Shown here piece by piece: positions 1 to 9,137 of a stretch of 59,527 nucleotides of DNA (positions are counted from its first letter, which is position 1; every line of letters begins with the position of its first letter). The position numbers and the translations under genes are program-made. Below the pieces are notes generated by a model. That model did not search any database and had not been told where the DNA came from. It saw only the letters and a list, made by a program, of their open reading frames with translations. Origin of the DNA: Leptolyngbyaceae cyanobacterium RM1_1_2 (GTDB lineage Bacteria; Cyanobacteriota; Cyanobacteriia; Phormidesmidales; Phormidesmidaceae); assembly GCA_012032345.1 (NCBI GenBank), contig JAAUQI010000030.1, forward strand, positions 1 through 59,527, written 5' to 3'.

Positions 1-137
1 TGGCGCGATATCGCGCTTTGAGCTTGTCGGCTGAAAAATGAGGTTCGAGATGAAGGGGTCTAGGCATCCCTCAATCTTATACTATTTCGGGGGTATACAA
101 GTCGGATTTAGTATAAAAATTATGCAGAGAAAGTGTG

Positions 138-872
138 ATGCAGAAAAATGAGAATTCTCTAGCCCCAAAAGATGCTAGCGGTCAGCCAGATCAGGCATTT
201 GCAATACTTGACTTAGAGCTAATCAGCCATCTTCTCTGTCCCTACGTTCAGCGCGCCGTGATTGTGCTGCTGGAAAAAGAAATTCCGCATCAGCGCACCT
301 ACATCGACCTGTCTGTTAAACCCGACTGGTTTCGAGCTATTTCACCTCTCGGAAAAGTACCCCTGCTGAAGGTAAATGGGGAAGTTTTGTTTGAATCAGG
401 TGTCATCTGTGAATACCTGGATGAAATCACCCCAGGTTCGCTGCATCCACCCGATCCACTGCAAAAAGCAAAACACCGTAGCTGGATTGAGTTTGGCTCT
501 AGTCTTCTCAACGAGATTGCTGACTTCTATAATGCACTTAGCAAAGAGCTGTTTGAGCAGAAGCAACATGAACTGGTGAAAAAGTTTAGCCGGATTGAGC
601 TGTACCTCAGCGACAGTCCTTACTTTGCAGGCCAAAGATTCTCCTTGGTCGATGCTGTCTACGGAGCAATTTTTAGATACTTTGATGTATTCGACAAAAT
701 CGCAGAGTTTAGAGTTTTTGAGGATAGTCCAAAGGCGCAAAACTGGCGGCGATCGCTGCAGGCTAGAGCGTCCATTCAGCAGGCTGTAGCTGAGGATTAC
801 TCAGCTCGGCTATTTACTTTCCTGAAACAGCGGCAGTCCTACCTGTCTGAGCTAGTGCCTTGGCACAGTTGA
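138..872 (+). CDS. glutathione S-transferase family protein
   Basis: Predicted soluble GST-like protein, 244 residues. Residues about 22-100 form a thioredoxin-fold domain with LCPYVQR (33-39), the cis-proline segment SPLGKVPLL (69-77) and ESGVICEYL (86-94), where the Glu-Ser pair normally contacts the glutathione gamma-glutamyl group. Residues about 115-240 form the all-helical C-terminal domain. The Cys near residue 34 suggests an omega/SspA-like class, with thiol transfer or a binding role rather than classic conjugation. GTG at 135 directly precedes ATG at 138; the ATG is taken as the start. It is convergent with a cupin gene. The substrate cannot be deduced. Confidence 0.85.
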   Translation: MQKNENSLAPKDASGQPDQAFAILDLELISHLLCPYVQRAVIVLLEKEIPHQRTYIDLSVKPDWFRAISPLGKVPLLKVNGEVLFESGVICEYLDEITPGSLHPPDPLQKAKHRSWIEFGSSLLNEIADFYNALSKELFEQKQHELVKKFSRIELYLSDSPYFAGQRFSLVDAVYGAIFRYFDVFDKIAEFRVFEDSPKAQNWRRSLQARASIQQAVAEDYSARLFTFLKQRQSYLSELVPWHS

Positions 873-904
873 GATATTCAATATTCGGATTCTGAGCTTA
901 CTGA

Positions 905-1378
905 CTACGAGCAGGGCACCAGAGCGTCCGATCGCTGCAGGACTGCCAAATCTTCTTCATCAAGCTCTACAGGGATACCGCTGCGAATAAGTTCGGCAAA
1001 GTCTTCGTTTGGCACCATAATGCACAAGGCATAAAGCCGCGTAGGGCCTGTATTTTCGATCACATGGGTACCGCTTGGAGGCACCAGGATGCTGTCGCCA
1101 GCGCGAATTGCAAAGCTTTTGCCATCGCAGCTAGCCTGCCCCTGCCCTTTCAGCACAAAGAACATTTCTACTGCTATGCGATGGCTGTTAGGGGGAGTTT
1201 TGCCACCGACATCAAAGATTTCAACGCAGTAGGTCAAGGACACATTGGCAATGACTGGATCAAAGACAATTGCCAGGCGGTTGGTGTCAGCTGGACTGAT
1301 ACGGTAAGCCTGATAGTCACTGGGAGACTTAAAAACTGGCAGAACGCAGCTTTCAGGATGAGATAGGCGCTCAGACAT
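905..1378 (-). CDS. cupin domain protein
   Basis: Small single-domain cupin of about 157 residues if translation starts at MSERLSHP; an in-frame ATG at 1465 would add 29 poorly conserved-looking residues. The cupin motifs are visible: SHRIAVEMFFVLKGQG (His, Glu and Gly of motif 1), then AGDSILVPPSGTHVIEN (motif 2 with Pro, Gly and His). This layout usually holds one metal ion in a beta-barrel and is found in isomerases, dioxygenases and sugar-binding proteins. The sequence does not show which. Its gene ends 33 bp from the convergent GST gene. Confidence 0.8.
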   Translation of the reverse strand: MSERLSHPESCVLPVFKSPSDYQAYRISPADTNRLAIVFDPVIANVSLTYCVEIFDVGGKTPPNSHRIAVEMFFVLKGQGQASCDGKSFAIRAGDSILVPPSGTHVIENTGPTRLYALCIMVPNEDFAELIRSGIPVELDEEDLAVLQRSDALVPCS

Positions 1379-1523
1379 CATCAGGGATCGCTCCATAAGT
1401 CTTTTATAAGCAGACTGTCTGACTAACGAGGTCGATATCTTGGAGTTTGAATCTGGCCTCTCCATAATGTCAAACCTTTGAGCTGATGGAGGTAAAACCT
1501 GCGACAGTTAGTTCAAAAGAATT

Positions 1524-2108
1524 CTAGCGGATGCGGCGAGAGAGCCAGACAGCTGCGCCGCTGCCTATAGCATGGGCGGCTACCAGGTTGGTGTTAGCTG
1601 CAATTACTAAAATATCCAAAACGCGGATCACCTTGTCAGGCGTATAGATAGTCGCCCCTTGAGGCTGTGAAATAGCCTTGGCTAGCAGCACTCCCACGCT
1701 TACCTCTGAGCCAATCGTAGCTAAGCCCAATCCGGCTAAATTGGTCAGCAAGAAAAACTCAACCAGCCTTAGCGTATCAGACTTGCTGGGGTGCAAGGCC
1801 GGCTCGGGGCGACGCAGCCGTCGTCCGTAGCGCACCTGACGAAAGGCTAGAAAGATGCTGAAGGCTAAAGCCGCAATGCCACAGCCTGCTAAGAAGATAC
1901 CAATGCCTAGAAAAGCGCTGTTGCTGTCGTCGTTAATATTACGTCCAAAGATGGCTAGCAGCAGCACAGTCAGCGAGACCACTGCGATCGCCAACTGTAG
2001 CCAAAAGCTCAGCCAGCCCGTCAGTCGCAGCGTAGCCGAGGCTTGCTCAACTTCGGGGGGCATCAGCGCTGATTCAAGGGGGGCTACCGGGTTGGAGGGC
2101 GAGTTCAT
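1524..2108 (-). CDS. DUF3611 family membrane protein
   Basis: Integral membrane protein of about 194 residues of the DUF3611 family, common in cyanobacteria and chloroplast lineages and of unknown function. Hydrophobic segments are seen around residues 33-58 (WLSFWLQLAIAVVSLTVLLL), 70-92, 120-145 and 165-185, suggesting four membrane spans. The start at MNSPSNPV is preferred over an ATG five codons upstream. The protein ends in a basic cap (SRRIR). Neighbours give no functional clue; it is divergent from the amidohydrolase gene across about 265 bp. Confidence 0.8.
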   Translation of the reverse strand: MNSPSNPVAPLESALMPPEVEQASATLRLTGWLSFWLQLAIAVVSLTVLLLAIFGRNINDDSNSAFLGIGIFLAGCGIAALAFSIFLAFRQVRYGRRLRRPEPALHPSKSDTLRLVEFFLLTNLAGLGLATIGSEVSVGVLLAKAISQPQGATIYTPDKVIRVLDILVIAANTNLVAAHAIGSGAAVWLSRRIR

Positions 2109-2375
2109 GAGAATATCCAACATTTATAAAATCTGATTAGATCTTGCCTGAGCCAGGTATGTGACTTCATCCCACAGGAGAGTGAAATTAAGGCATGATT
2201 TTGCTCCTCAGGGCTAATGACCCCTAATGACCTTTTCAAGGCAAGCCATCTCAAAGCCTGACCTAAACCCGACAGCGGACGGCCCCGATACGGCAAAAAT
2301 TTTGAAGATTTAACCCTGCTGGAGTCCGCTCAAGGCTATGATTGAACGTGAGTCGCACAGCAAAACAGAATCTTT

Positions 2376-3779
2376 GTGAACGTTACGATTCAAAACGCCT
2401 TACTTCCTACCAAAACTGGCTATCAAACCTGTGATGTGCAGGTTACAGGTGATAAAATTACTGCCATTGCTGCCGCTTTAGAGCCGCAGGGAAAAGCAAT
2501 TGATGCCACTCACAAGCTCTTGCTGCCCGGCTTCTTTAACGCCCACACTCACTCTTCAGAGATGTGGCAGCGGGGTGCGATCGCGCCTCTGCCCTTGGAG
2601 CTATGGCTCTCAGAGCTATACAGCTCACCTGATCTAACTCCCGAAAAAATTTATTTAAGCGCTCTGGGCACCGCCGTTGAAACCCTGCTCTCTGGCGGCA
2701 CCAGCGTTATCGATCATCTGGTAATGCCCCCCGGTCAAGAGCTAGAGGCGATCGCGGCTGTCGTGCGAGGCTACCGGGAAGTCGGTATTCGCGCCTTTGT
2801 TGCGCCTTTAGTCCAGGATTTAGCAGCAAAGGAAGGGCTACCTTCAGGTAACCATAAAACAGACTACCAGCCCTACAGCCAAAGTACAGCCGAAATTTTA
2901 GCCTGGATGGAAACTGCCATTAAGCAATTTCACCGTCCTGAAGAGGGCATTAGCCTGATGGTCGGCCCGACCGGGCTGCAGCTTTGCACAGACGAGCTGT
3001 TTCAGGGCTGTATTACCCTCAGCGATCGCTATAGTCTATGTCGTCATACGCACCTGCTAGAGACCAAAGCTCAGCAGCGCTTGGCTTACGAAAAGTATGG
3101 CCATAGCGCGGTTGAACATCTCAGTCGGCTGGGTTTCTTGGGGCCTCAAACCTCCCTGGCGCACTGCGTTTGGTTAGATCAAGCAGATATTCCTGTCCTA
3201 GCAGCTAGCGGCGCTAGCGTCGTTCACAATCCGCTGAGTAACCTGCGCCTAGGCAGCGGCATTGCGCCAATTTTGCAATATCGTCAGGCAGGTATTAACG
3301 TCACCTTTGGCTGTGATGGCACCGCCAGCAACGACAGCCAAGATATTTTAGAAGCCATCAAAATTGGCACGCTGCTGCACAACACCACCGAACCTGACTA
3401 CCAGCACTGGATCACGCCTACGCAGGCGATCGCAATGGCTACTCAGGGCGGTGCTAGAGCCGTCAACCTGAGTAGTCAGCTGGGAATTTTGACAGTGGGC
3501 CAGCAGGCTGATTTCGTCCTCTATGACCTCACCAGTCTGGCACTGCTGCCGCCCACCGATCCGGTGGGGCTGCTGGTTATGGGTCGTCCCGTTAATTCTG
3601 TAGACAGCATTTGGGTTAGAGGGCGACAGCTAGTCGAGGCGGGCCAGGTCTTGAGCACAGATATCTCCCAGCTACGTCAGCGGTTCTTAACCACCAATCA
3701 GTGGCAGCGACGTCCCCTAAATGCAGCTACGGCTCAACTGGCACATCACTACCGAGCCGTTATGGGCTTAGCTAACTGA
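2376..3779 (+). CDS. amidohydrolase (TRZ/ATZ, nucleobase-deaminase type)
   Basis: Metal-dependent hydrolase of 467 residues of the chlorohydrolase/cytosine-deaminase branch of the amidohydrolase superfamily. The TIM-barrel metal ligands are in place: HTH at 57-59 (NAHTHSSEMW), a His in CRHTHLLET, a His in LAHCVWLD and the Asp in FGCDGTASND. The flanking beta-sandwich is made of the first 50 and last 60 residues (GQQADFVLYDL). Related enzymes deaminate S-adenosylhomocysteine, methylthioadenosine, guanine or triazines; the substrate is not determined here. Translation starts at GTG (GTGAACGTT). The next gene begins 3 bp after its stop, so the two are probably cotranscribed. Confidence 0.85.
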   Translation: MNVTIQNALLPTKTGYQTCDVQVTGDKITAIAAALEPQGKAIDATHKLLLPGFFNAHTHSSEMWQRGAIAPLPLELWLSELYSSPDLTPEKIYLSALGTAVETLLSGGTSVIDHLVMPPGQELEAIAAVVRGYREVGIRAFVAPLVQDLAAKEGLPSGNHKTDYQPYSQSTAEILAWMETAIKQFHRPEEGISLMVGPTGLQLCTDELFQGCITLSDRYSLCRHTHLLETKAQQRLAYEKYGHSAVEHLSRLGFLGPQTSLAHCVWLDQADIPVLAASGASVVHNPLSNLRLGSGIAPILQYRQAGINVTFGCDGTASNDSQDILEAIKIGTLLHNTTEPDYQHWITPTQAIAMATQGGARAVNLSSQLGILTVGQQADFVLYDLTSLALLPPTDPVGLLVMGRPVNSVDSIWVRGRQLVEAGQVLSTDISQLRQRFLTTNQWQRRPLNAATAQLAHHYRAVMGLAN

Positions 3780-3782
3780 TTC

Positions 3783-4538
3783 ATGACGAGCCTGATTTTG
3801 CTGAGCAACCTGATTTTAGCTGGCCTGACCGGGTTTTATGCCTGGTTTGTAATGCGGCTGCTGCAGCAGCTACAGCAGGAACAGACCCAGTACCGTGAGG
3901 CGCTTACCCAGCAGCTTCAGCAAACGACGCTCCCCTATCTGCACTGGGACTTACGGGGGCAGGATAACTCCGAATCGCTGCTGCTCGACCTGTTCAATAT
4001 TGGTAATGTCCCTGCTTACGATATCTTAATCAGCACCATTGCCGCCTATAACGAAGAAACGCTGGATATTCCCACCTTTATGCGCACTTTGATTCAGCCC
4101 CGTCATCGTAAATATCCGCTACAGGCCGATAAAGTAGGCTACTATGGCATCCGCACGAGTTTGCGGCTTTCTTTGCTGCCGAGTCAGAAGCAAATTACTC
4201 TACCAATTACAATTCAGCTGCGTCCAGCGGATGTTTATGCTTTGATTCAGTACCGAGAACTTTCAGGCAGTAACTACTATCAGCTTTATTGTTTTTCAGA
4301 CGTAGATGAATTAGGGTGCTACCGGGCTAATCTTTTAGAGCCTAGCAGCCCTATTGTCAAGCCCCGCATTCATTTTCACGATTCGAGTGCAGCTGAGGCA
4401 TCAGAGACTGATGACGAAGCAGAGTCTTATTTTTTGAAAGACTTTGTTGAGCTTTGGAATCATTCTCTTTCCAGTCGGCTAACGTTAGCTGATGATACCT
4501 TAGCGAAAGCGCAAAATTCGGTAATCTATGACCTTTGA
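3783..4538 (+). CDS. unknown membrane-anchored protein
   Basis: 251-residue protein with no family that I recognise. The first 25 residues (LILLSNLILAGLTGFYAWFVMRLL) form one N-terminal membrane span with a short outside tail. A Gln-rich, probably coiled stretch follows (LLQQLQQEQTQYREALTQQL), then a beta-rich soluble domain of about 130 residues and an acidic tail. The topology resembles cyanobacterial proteins that tether a small beta domain to the membrane. It sits between the amidohydrolase (3 bp) and the response-regulator phosphatase (25 bp), so it may be transcribed with both. Confidence 0.7.
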   Translation: MTSLILLSNLILAGLTGFYAWFVMRLLQQLQQEQTQYREALTQQLQQTTLPYLHWDLRGQDNSESLLLDLFNIGNVPAYDILISTIAAYNEETLDIPTFMRTLIQPRHRKYPLQADKVGYYGIRTSLRLSLLPSQKQITLPITIQLRPADVYALIQYRELSGSNYYQLYCFSDVDELGCYRANLLEPSSPIVKPRIHFHDSSAAEASETDDEAESYFLKDFVELWNHSLSSRLTLADDTLAKAQNSVIYDL

Positions 4539-4563
4539 AATCGATTACCCAACGCCTTAGTTT

Positions 4564-5697
4564 ATGACTCATATTTTGGTGATTGACGATGATAGGATGA
4601 CTCAGCGCTTGCTCCAGCGGCTATTGCAGGGCCAGGGATATATAGTCACGATCGCTCAAAACGGCTCAGATGGTCTAGCACTAGCAGAGCAAATCGACCC
4701 CGCTCTGATTGTTTGCGATTGGGTGCTACCAGGGTCTACCAATGGACTGGATGTCTGCCGAGGTGTTAAAAACAATCCAGACCTGGCAACTACGTTCTTT
4801 TTGCTGCTGACGGCTCGTGATAGCTCTGCGGATCGGGTAAAGGGGCTAGATGCAGGGGCTGACGATTTGCTGACCAAGCCAGTCGATATCAATGAGCTAA
4901 AGGCTCGGGTGCGGGCAGGACTGCGTTTCCATCAGCTAACCCGCGATCTCAAAACTCAAAAACAACTGTTAGAGGCCGAGCTGACCGAAGCAGCAGACTA
5001 CGTGCGATCGCTGCTGCCGACGAACCTTGAGGGCAAAGTGCCGATTGAAGCCTGTTTTATTCCTTCGCGGCAGTTAGGAGGAGACTGCTTTGACTATTAC
5101 TGGCTAGATCCAGACTATCTCGTGATCTATCTGCTAGATGTCTCTGGGCATGGCCTCGGTTCGGCACTGCTGTCTACGTCTGTCCTCAACGTCCTGCGCT
5201 CTCAGTCATTACCCAACGTCAACTTTTATCGTCCTGAGAAAGTGCTGCAGGCTTTAAACGAAACTTTTCAAATGGACGACCAGCATGACAAGTACTTTAC
5301 GATCTGGTATGGAGTTTACAATTACGCCACGCGGCAGCTTTCTTATGCCAGCGCTGGACATCCTCCCGCCGTACTGGTGACTCAGTCTGGCGGTGAAATT
5401 AAAATTGACTGCCTGAAAACCCCCGGAATGCCTGTTGGAATGCTGCCCGACAGCCGCTTTATCTGGCAGCGAACCCAGGTTCCCCCTGAGAGCGATCTTT
5501 ATATTTTTAGCGACGGCATTTACGAAGTGCAAGATCCAGGAGAGGTGGCGCCGCTCGATCTCTATTCTTTCGTCTCTCTGCTGGGTGAGAAGGGAACTGA
5601 ACAGACGATAGACAACGTATTAACCCGGGTAAAAGCGTTGCGCTCAGAAGACACCTTTCCAGATGATCTCTCACTGCTGAAAATTGGCCTGGGTTAA
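4564..5697 (+). CDS. response regulator with PP2C (SpoIIE/RsbU) phosphatase domain
   Basis: 377-residue two-domain signalling protein. Residues 1-120 are a CheY-type receiver with acidic pocket IDDD near the N-terminus, phosphoacceptor Asp in VCDWVLPG and Lys in LTKPVD. A helical linker (about 122-145) leads to a PP2C/SpoIIE serine phosphatase domain with the metal-binding acids in GGDCFDYY, DVSGHG, SDGIYE and FPDDLSLL. In this family phosphorylation of the receiver controls dephosphorylation of a STAS anti-anti-sigma protein. A STAS gene ends 88 bp away on the opposite strand, which fits a partner-switching module. No anti-sigma kinase is visible nearby. Confidence 0.93.
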   Translation: MTHILVIDDDRMTQRLLQRLLQGQGYIVTIAQNGSDGLALAEQIDPALIVCDWVLPGSTNGLDVCRGVKNNPDLATTFFLLLTARDSSADRVKGLDAGADDLLTKPVDINELKARVRAGLRFHQLTRDLKTQKQLLEAELTEAADYVRSLLPTNLEGKVPIEACFIPSRQLGGDCFDYYWLDPDYLVIYLLDVSGHGLGSALLSTSVLNVLRSQSLPNVNFYRPEKVLQALNETFQMDDQHDKYFTIWYGVYNYATRQLSYASAGHPPAVLVTQSGGEIKIDCLKTPGMPVGMLPDSRFIWQRTQVPPESDLYIFSDGIYEVQDPGEVAPLDLYSFVSLLGEKGTEQTIDNVLTRVKALRSEDTFPDDLSLLKIGLG

Positions 5698-5785
5698 AAT
5701 GCTTTGAAAAAATGTCAGCGGTAAAGGGTTCTCAGCAACCCCTACTACAGACTAAGGGATTGGCCAACCAGCCCTGACAGCCTAA

Positions 5786-6127
5786 CTATTGGGTGTCCGC
5801 CGCTGGGGTCTGGAGAACTTTCTGCTCAAATTCCTGGCGATCGCTAAAAACTTCAAAAACGCGATCCATGCTAGTCAGCTCAAACAGCATTCGCACCTGC
5901 TCGTTGATCGAGCAAACATACATACGGCGCTCATTGGCTTTAGTCTTTTTCATCGCTACCACGAGCGCCCCCAGTCCTGAGCTGTCTACAAACGAGATAT
6001 CCTTCAAATTGACCAAAAGGATCTCGTTGCCTTCATCAAGAGCAGCATCAACCTGCTGCCGAAACTCTTGTGCCTTGCTGCTGTCTAAAATTCCAGAAAG
6101 TGCTAGGATTTTCACCGATGCGTTCAT
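5786..6127 (-). CDS. STAS-domain anti-anti-sigma factor
   Basis: 113-residue single STAS domain of the SpoIIAA/RsbV type. The phosphorylatable Ser lies in FVDSSGLGALVVAM, the diagnostic motif. Such proteins bind an HPK-like anti-sigma kinase when unphosphorylated, and are reset by a PP2C phosphatase. The convergent receiver-PP2C gene is the obvious candidate phosphatase (inference from position). MNASVKIL is chosen as the start; the upstream in-frame ATG at 6151 would add only eight residues. Confidence 0.92.
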   Translation of the reverse strand: MNASVKILALSGILDSSKAQEFRQQVDAALDEGNEILLVNLKDISFVDSSGLGALVVAMKKTKANERRMYVCSINEQVRMLFELTSMDRVFEVFSDRQEFEQKVLQTPAADTQ

Positions 6128-6171
6128 GATATTTTTTGAAGATTCAAACAATTACCGTGCAAGTAAAGTTA

Positions 6172-6213
6172 ACTGCCCCTACCAGAAAAATGGTACCCGC
6201 TTCTAGGGGCAGT
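6172..6213 (-). terminator. hairpin at the 3' end of the glycerate kinase gene
   Basis: Perfect 10-bp inverted repeat ACTGCCCCTA / TAGGGGCAGT at 6172-6181 and 6204-6213. It overlaps the stop codon of the minus-strand glycerate kinase gene. The sequence after it on that strand (AGTTAACTTTACTT) has only a weak T tract, so termination is probable but not certain. Confidence 0.5.
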
Positions 6214-7252
6214 AGACCGCTGATGGGGTATGATCTGCACTAATCTCAATGACCAGATCGGCCAGCCCAGGTGTTTCCGCCAGCGGTTTAATAAACAGTT
6301 CAGGATGTAGCGCACACCAAAAATATGACACAAACTGATCAATTTGTTGATCTGACATGCCATCTCTTCCCGTAGCTTTCATATCATGCTCCGCCTGTCG
6401 CCGCCACTGTTGACAAAAGCGGTAGTCCTCAGGATAAAGCACAATCAGGCGATCTAGCTTTTCCCAGAGGGGGAGATAAGCTTTAAGCGTTTGGTTTATG
6501 TCCTTAGCAAAAGCTTTATCTGCCTCAGAGTTGATAGGCGATGGCGATACTAAAAAGCGCTCCGGCGCAATAGGGCGGACGCCTAAGAACCAGCCCTCAA
6601 ATAAGACGATGTCAATATCTGAGACTTGCTGGGGTGTGATGCGATCGCCTTCTCCCCCATAGGCCGATTTGTCAAAGCGGGGAATATTAACAGGCTGTCC
6701 GGGAGCAGCCTGCTGTAGCTGCTGTAGCGTGCTTAATCCCAGTGGAATATCGTGGGTTCCCGGCGGCCCCCGCCAGATTAGGCGAGGATCTTGCTGCCGT
6801 AGCTGTTGCCGCTCGGCATAAGTTTTATAAAGATCATCAATGGAAAGGCAGACAGTGCGATAGCCAAGCTGTTGTAAAATCAGACTTAAAATTTGGGTTA
6901 GAGTTGTCTTGCCAGTTCCCTGACCGCCTAAAATACCTTGAACCATAGGCCGCGCTAAAGAAGCGCGAGTCTCAGCTAGCCACAGACTCAGCGGTAGCCA
7001 CAATGACCAGAATGACAAGATCAAATCGCTCCACTGGCGACCCGCCAAAGGTAGCTGTACATTAGCGCTCACCAAAGCTTGTAAAACCTGCGCTCTTTGC
7101 TTAAGCTTGGCCGCTGCGGTTTCAGAGGTGACGCCCCAGACGTGACAACGGCGGGAATTGGCCAGTTCATAAGCTATGAGCTGCTTTAGTTGAGCAGACT
7201 GCGGTAGGTGCCCGGAGGCCCAAGCTGCAATAATCGATTCAACTTCTGTCAT
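6203..7252 (-). CDS. glyK: D-glycerate 3-kinase
   Basis: 349-residue plant/cyanobacterial-type D-glycerate 3-kinase, which phosphorylates D-glycerate to 3-phosphoglycerate as the last step of photorespiration. The P-loop GGQGTGKTT is at 109-117. The family signature follows: LSIDDLYKTYAER, the RGPPGTHD turn, PRFDKSAYGGEGDR, and FEGWFLGVRP. The C-terminal segment DGMSDQQIDQFVSYFWCALHPELF is also typical. The gene starts 14 bp after the stop of the DUF3352 gene on the same strand, suggesting cotranscription. Confidence 0.95.
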   Translation of the reverse strand: MTEVESIIAAWASGHLPQSAQLKQLIAYELANSRRCHVWGVTSETAAAKLKQRAQVLQALVSANVQLPLAGRQWSDLILSFWSLWLPLSLWLAETRASLARPMVQGILGGQGTGKTTLTQILSLILQQLGYRTVCLSIDDLYKTYAERQQLRQQDPRLIWRGPPGTHDIPLGLSTLQQLQQAAPGQPVNIPRFDKSAYGGEGDRITPQQVSDIDIVLFEGWFLGVRPIAPERFLVSPSPINSEADKAFAKDINQTLKAYLPLWEKLDRLIVLYPEDYRFCQQWRRQAEHDMKATGRDGMSDQQIDQFVSYFWCALHPELFIKPLAETPGLADLVIEISADHTPSAVYCP

Positions 7253-7266
7253 GTTGTCCGCCTTGT

Positions 7267-8979
7267 CTAGGGAGACTCCATTAGTCGGATAAATATGCCA
7301 CCTCTTTGAAAATCAGCATCGCTGCCATAGCTACTGATTATGATGGACTTTAAGTATTTTAGAAAGGGCTGAAACGACGTAGATAGCCAGCGTAACTGTG
7401 AGCTTTGCTGCATCAGGTGCGGCCCCACCTGCGGCCAATCGAGATAGAGGTAGCCATCGTTCTGAGATTTCAAAGCGGCGATCGCCGCTTTGAAATCTGC
7501 TGACTTGAGAATAGAGCGGTCGTCTACCGCCAATGCCTCTTGCAGGCCCTCAGTCGAGGTCGATAAAATTGCCTGATTATCGACTGTTGCCTTTAAACCC
7601 ACAACATCCGCCTGCAGTGTCAAAGCGTCAGCTGCCGCTTTGGCCCCGGCAGACAGGCGCGCCCAGGCAGTCACAGGCTGTTCGCCAACTTGCAAAGTAC
7701 CAACGCTAAGCCCTTGCTGACGTGCTCGCTCGTCAAGGGCTGCTAGGTAGTTAGCCGTAGTCTCATCGTTTTCAATGGCAAAAAGCCAGTTTGAACGAGA
7801 CGGCTCTGTACCCGGTAGCCAGGCTAGCGCGTAGTCACCTGTACCAAAGCTTGAAAGTATGGTGGGTAAATCGATGTTCCACTGGCTACGAAGCTGCTCT
7901 AGCAGTGGTTCGGCCACCTGCTGAACAGCCGAATAGCCACTAAAGCCGTTGCCAATCTGGGCGGCTAAGGTACTGAGATGGCTGCCTGCAGCCGTAAAAG
8001 GTGCGCTGGCAGGGATGTGCTGTAGCGGGGCGGCGGGTTGTAGAAGCATTGGCTGGCTAGGCTCAAAGGCTTGGCCAGCGGCGGCAGTTAGCAACGTGTC
8101 TGCGATTAGACCCTGTGTGGTTAGCTGCAAATTGACCAGTAAATTATCGATACTTTGCTGAGTACGATTGGCTGCGGGCATATCTGGTAACCCTACTAGC
8201 CAGTCAGAAAGCTGACGAAAATCGCAATAGATTAATCCAAAGCGCCGCTCGGGAAGCTGCTCCAGTGCTCGGCGATAGGAAGGCGACTGCTGTAGGTTAA
8301 GATTATTTGCTTGGGCTGTGTTAATTGCCTGTTGTAAAACAGTGGGTGAGTTGGCGAATAAAACAAAGCGATCGCCTAGAACCGCACTCGCCAGCAGGGA
8401 GTTGCCCAAGTCTGAGGAACCGGGGGCAATCTGATCTTGGGCAGCTGTATAAATCAGCTTGACCCCGGCATACTGCTCGAAGACCAGATTTTCTCCAGCG
8501 ATCGCCCGCTTCTGCCAAAACACCTGCATAAACTGACGGGCCTGTTCGCCATCTCGACTGGCTAACGCTAGTAGATATCCGGGCTGAACCCCGTTTTCAC
8601 CGTCGCGATCTAGATCTGGGCTGGTAACAGCGAAGGTGATCTCGCTACCAATCCACGGCTGAATGTCACGCTCGTAGTCTAAATTTGTCTGGCTCAGCAA
8701 TCCTGCCTGCAAGCCTTTAATATCTTGAGCTGCCTGACGTCGCTGCTGGGGGGCGGCAAATATCTGTCGTAGCTCAGCTAGGCGCTCAGGAGGCACCATG
8801 AGGGAGACCATAACCGGCGATCGCTTGTCAATAAAAAGCGCTGCCTCAGGTGCAGCTTCTACGCCTGGTAGGAGCGTTAGCGGCGTCTGTGCCACCCAGA
8901 CAAACCAGCTACCAACTCCCAAAATAAAGATAGTTACAGCCGCAGCCGCCAGCGTCGAGACGAAGAAACGGAACTTCAT
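7267..8979 (-). CDS. DUF3352 domain-containing protein
   Basis: 570-residue exported or membrane-anchored protein of the DUF3352 family, whose function is unknown. It has an N-terminal hydrophobic segment (FVSTLAAAAVTIFILGVGSW, residues 5-24) that acts as signal or anchor. A long mixed alpha/beta region follows with repeats of PASAPFTAAGSHL / PQVGPHLMQQ type, consistent with a periplasmic or thylakoid-lumen domain. It is immediately upstream of glyK on the same strand. Nothing in the sequence links the two functionally. Confidence 0.8.
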   Translation of the reverse strand: MKFRFFVSTLAAAAVTIFILGVGSWFVWVAQTPLTLLPGVEAAPEAALFIDKRSPVMVSLMVPPERLAELRQIFAAPQQRRQAAQDIKGLQAGLLSQTNLDYERDIQPWIGSEITFAVTSPDLDRDGENGVQPGYLLALASRDGEQARQFMQVFWQKRAIAGENLVFEQYAGVKLIYTAAQDQIAPGSSDLGNSLLASAVLGDRFVLFANSPTVLQQAINTAQANNLNLQQSPSYRRALEQLPERRFGLIYCDFRQLSDWLVGLPDMPAANRTQQSIDNLLVNLQLTTQGLIADTLLTAAAGQAFEPSQPMLLQPAAPLQHIPASAPFTAAGSHLSTLAAQIGNGFSGYSAVQQVAEPLLEQLRSQWNIDLPTILSSFGTGDYALAWLPGTEPSRSNWLFAIENDETTANYLAALDERARQQGLSVGTLQVGEQPVTAWARLSAGAKAAADALTLQADVVGLKATVDNQAILSTSTEGLQEALAVDDRSILKSADFKAAIAALKSQNDGYLYLDWPQVGPHLMQQSSQLRWLSTSFQPFLKYLKSIIISSYGSDADFQRGGIFIRLMESP

Positions 8980-9137
8980 TAAATATGATGTGATGCTTAG
9001 ATCTGCCCTAGCTTTTGACTACAAAGCCAGATCATAGTGTATTACGGCAACAGTCCCTCAGCTCAAGGTTAAACGCTTTTGCCTGCAAAACTTTAGATCA
9101 GCAGGGCAATAATGAGAAATCAGCCGCCAAAACTGGC

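Noticed and set aside
1-137. Possible 3' end of another gene before the GST gene
   Set aside because: No frame continues over the edge with recognisable residues; left unannotated.
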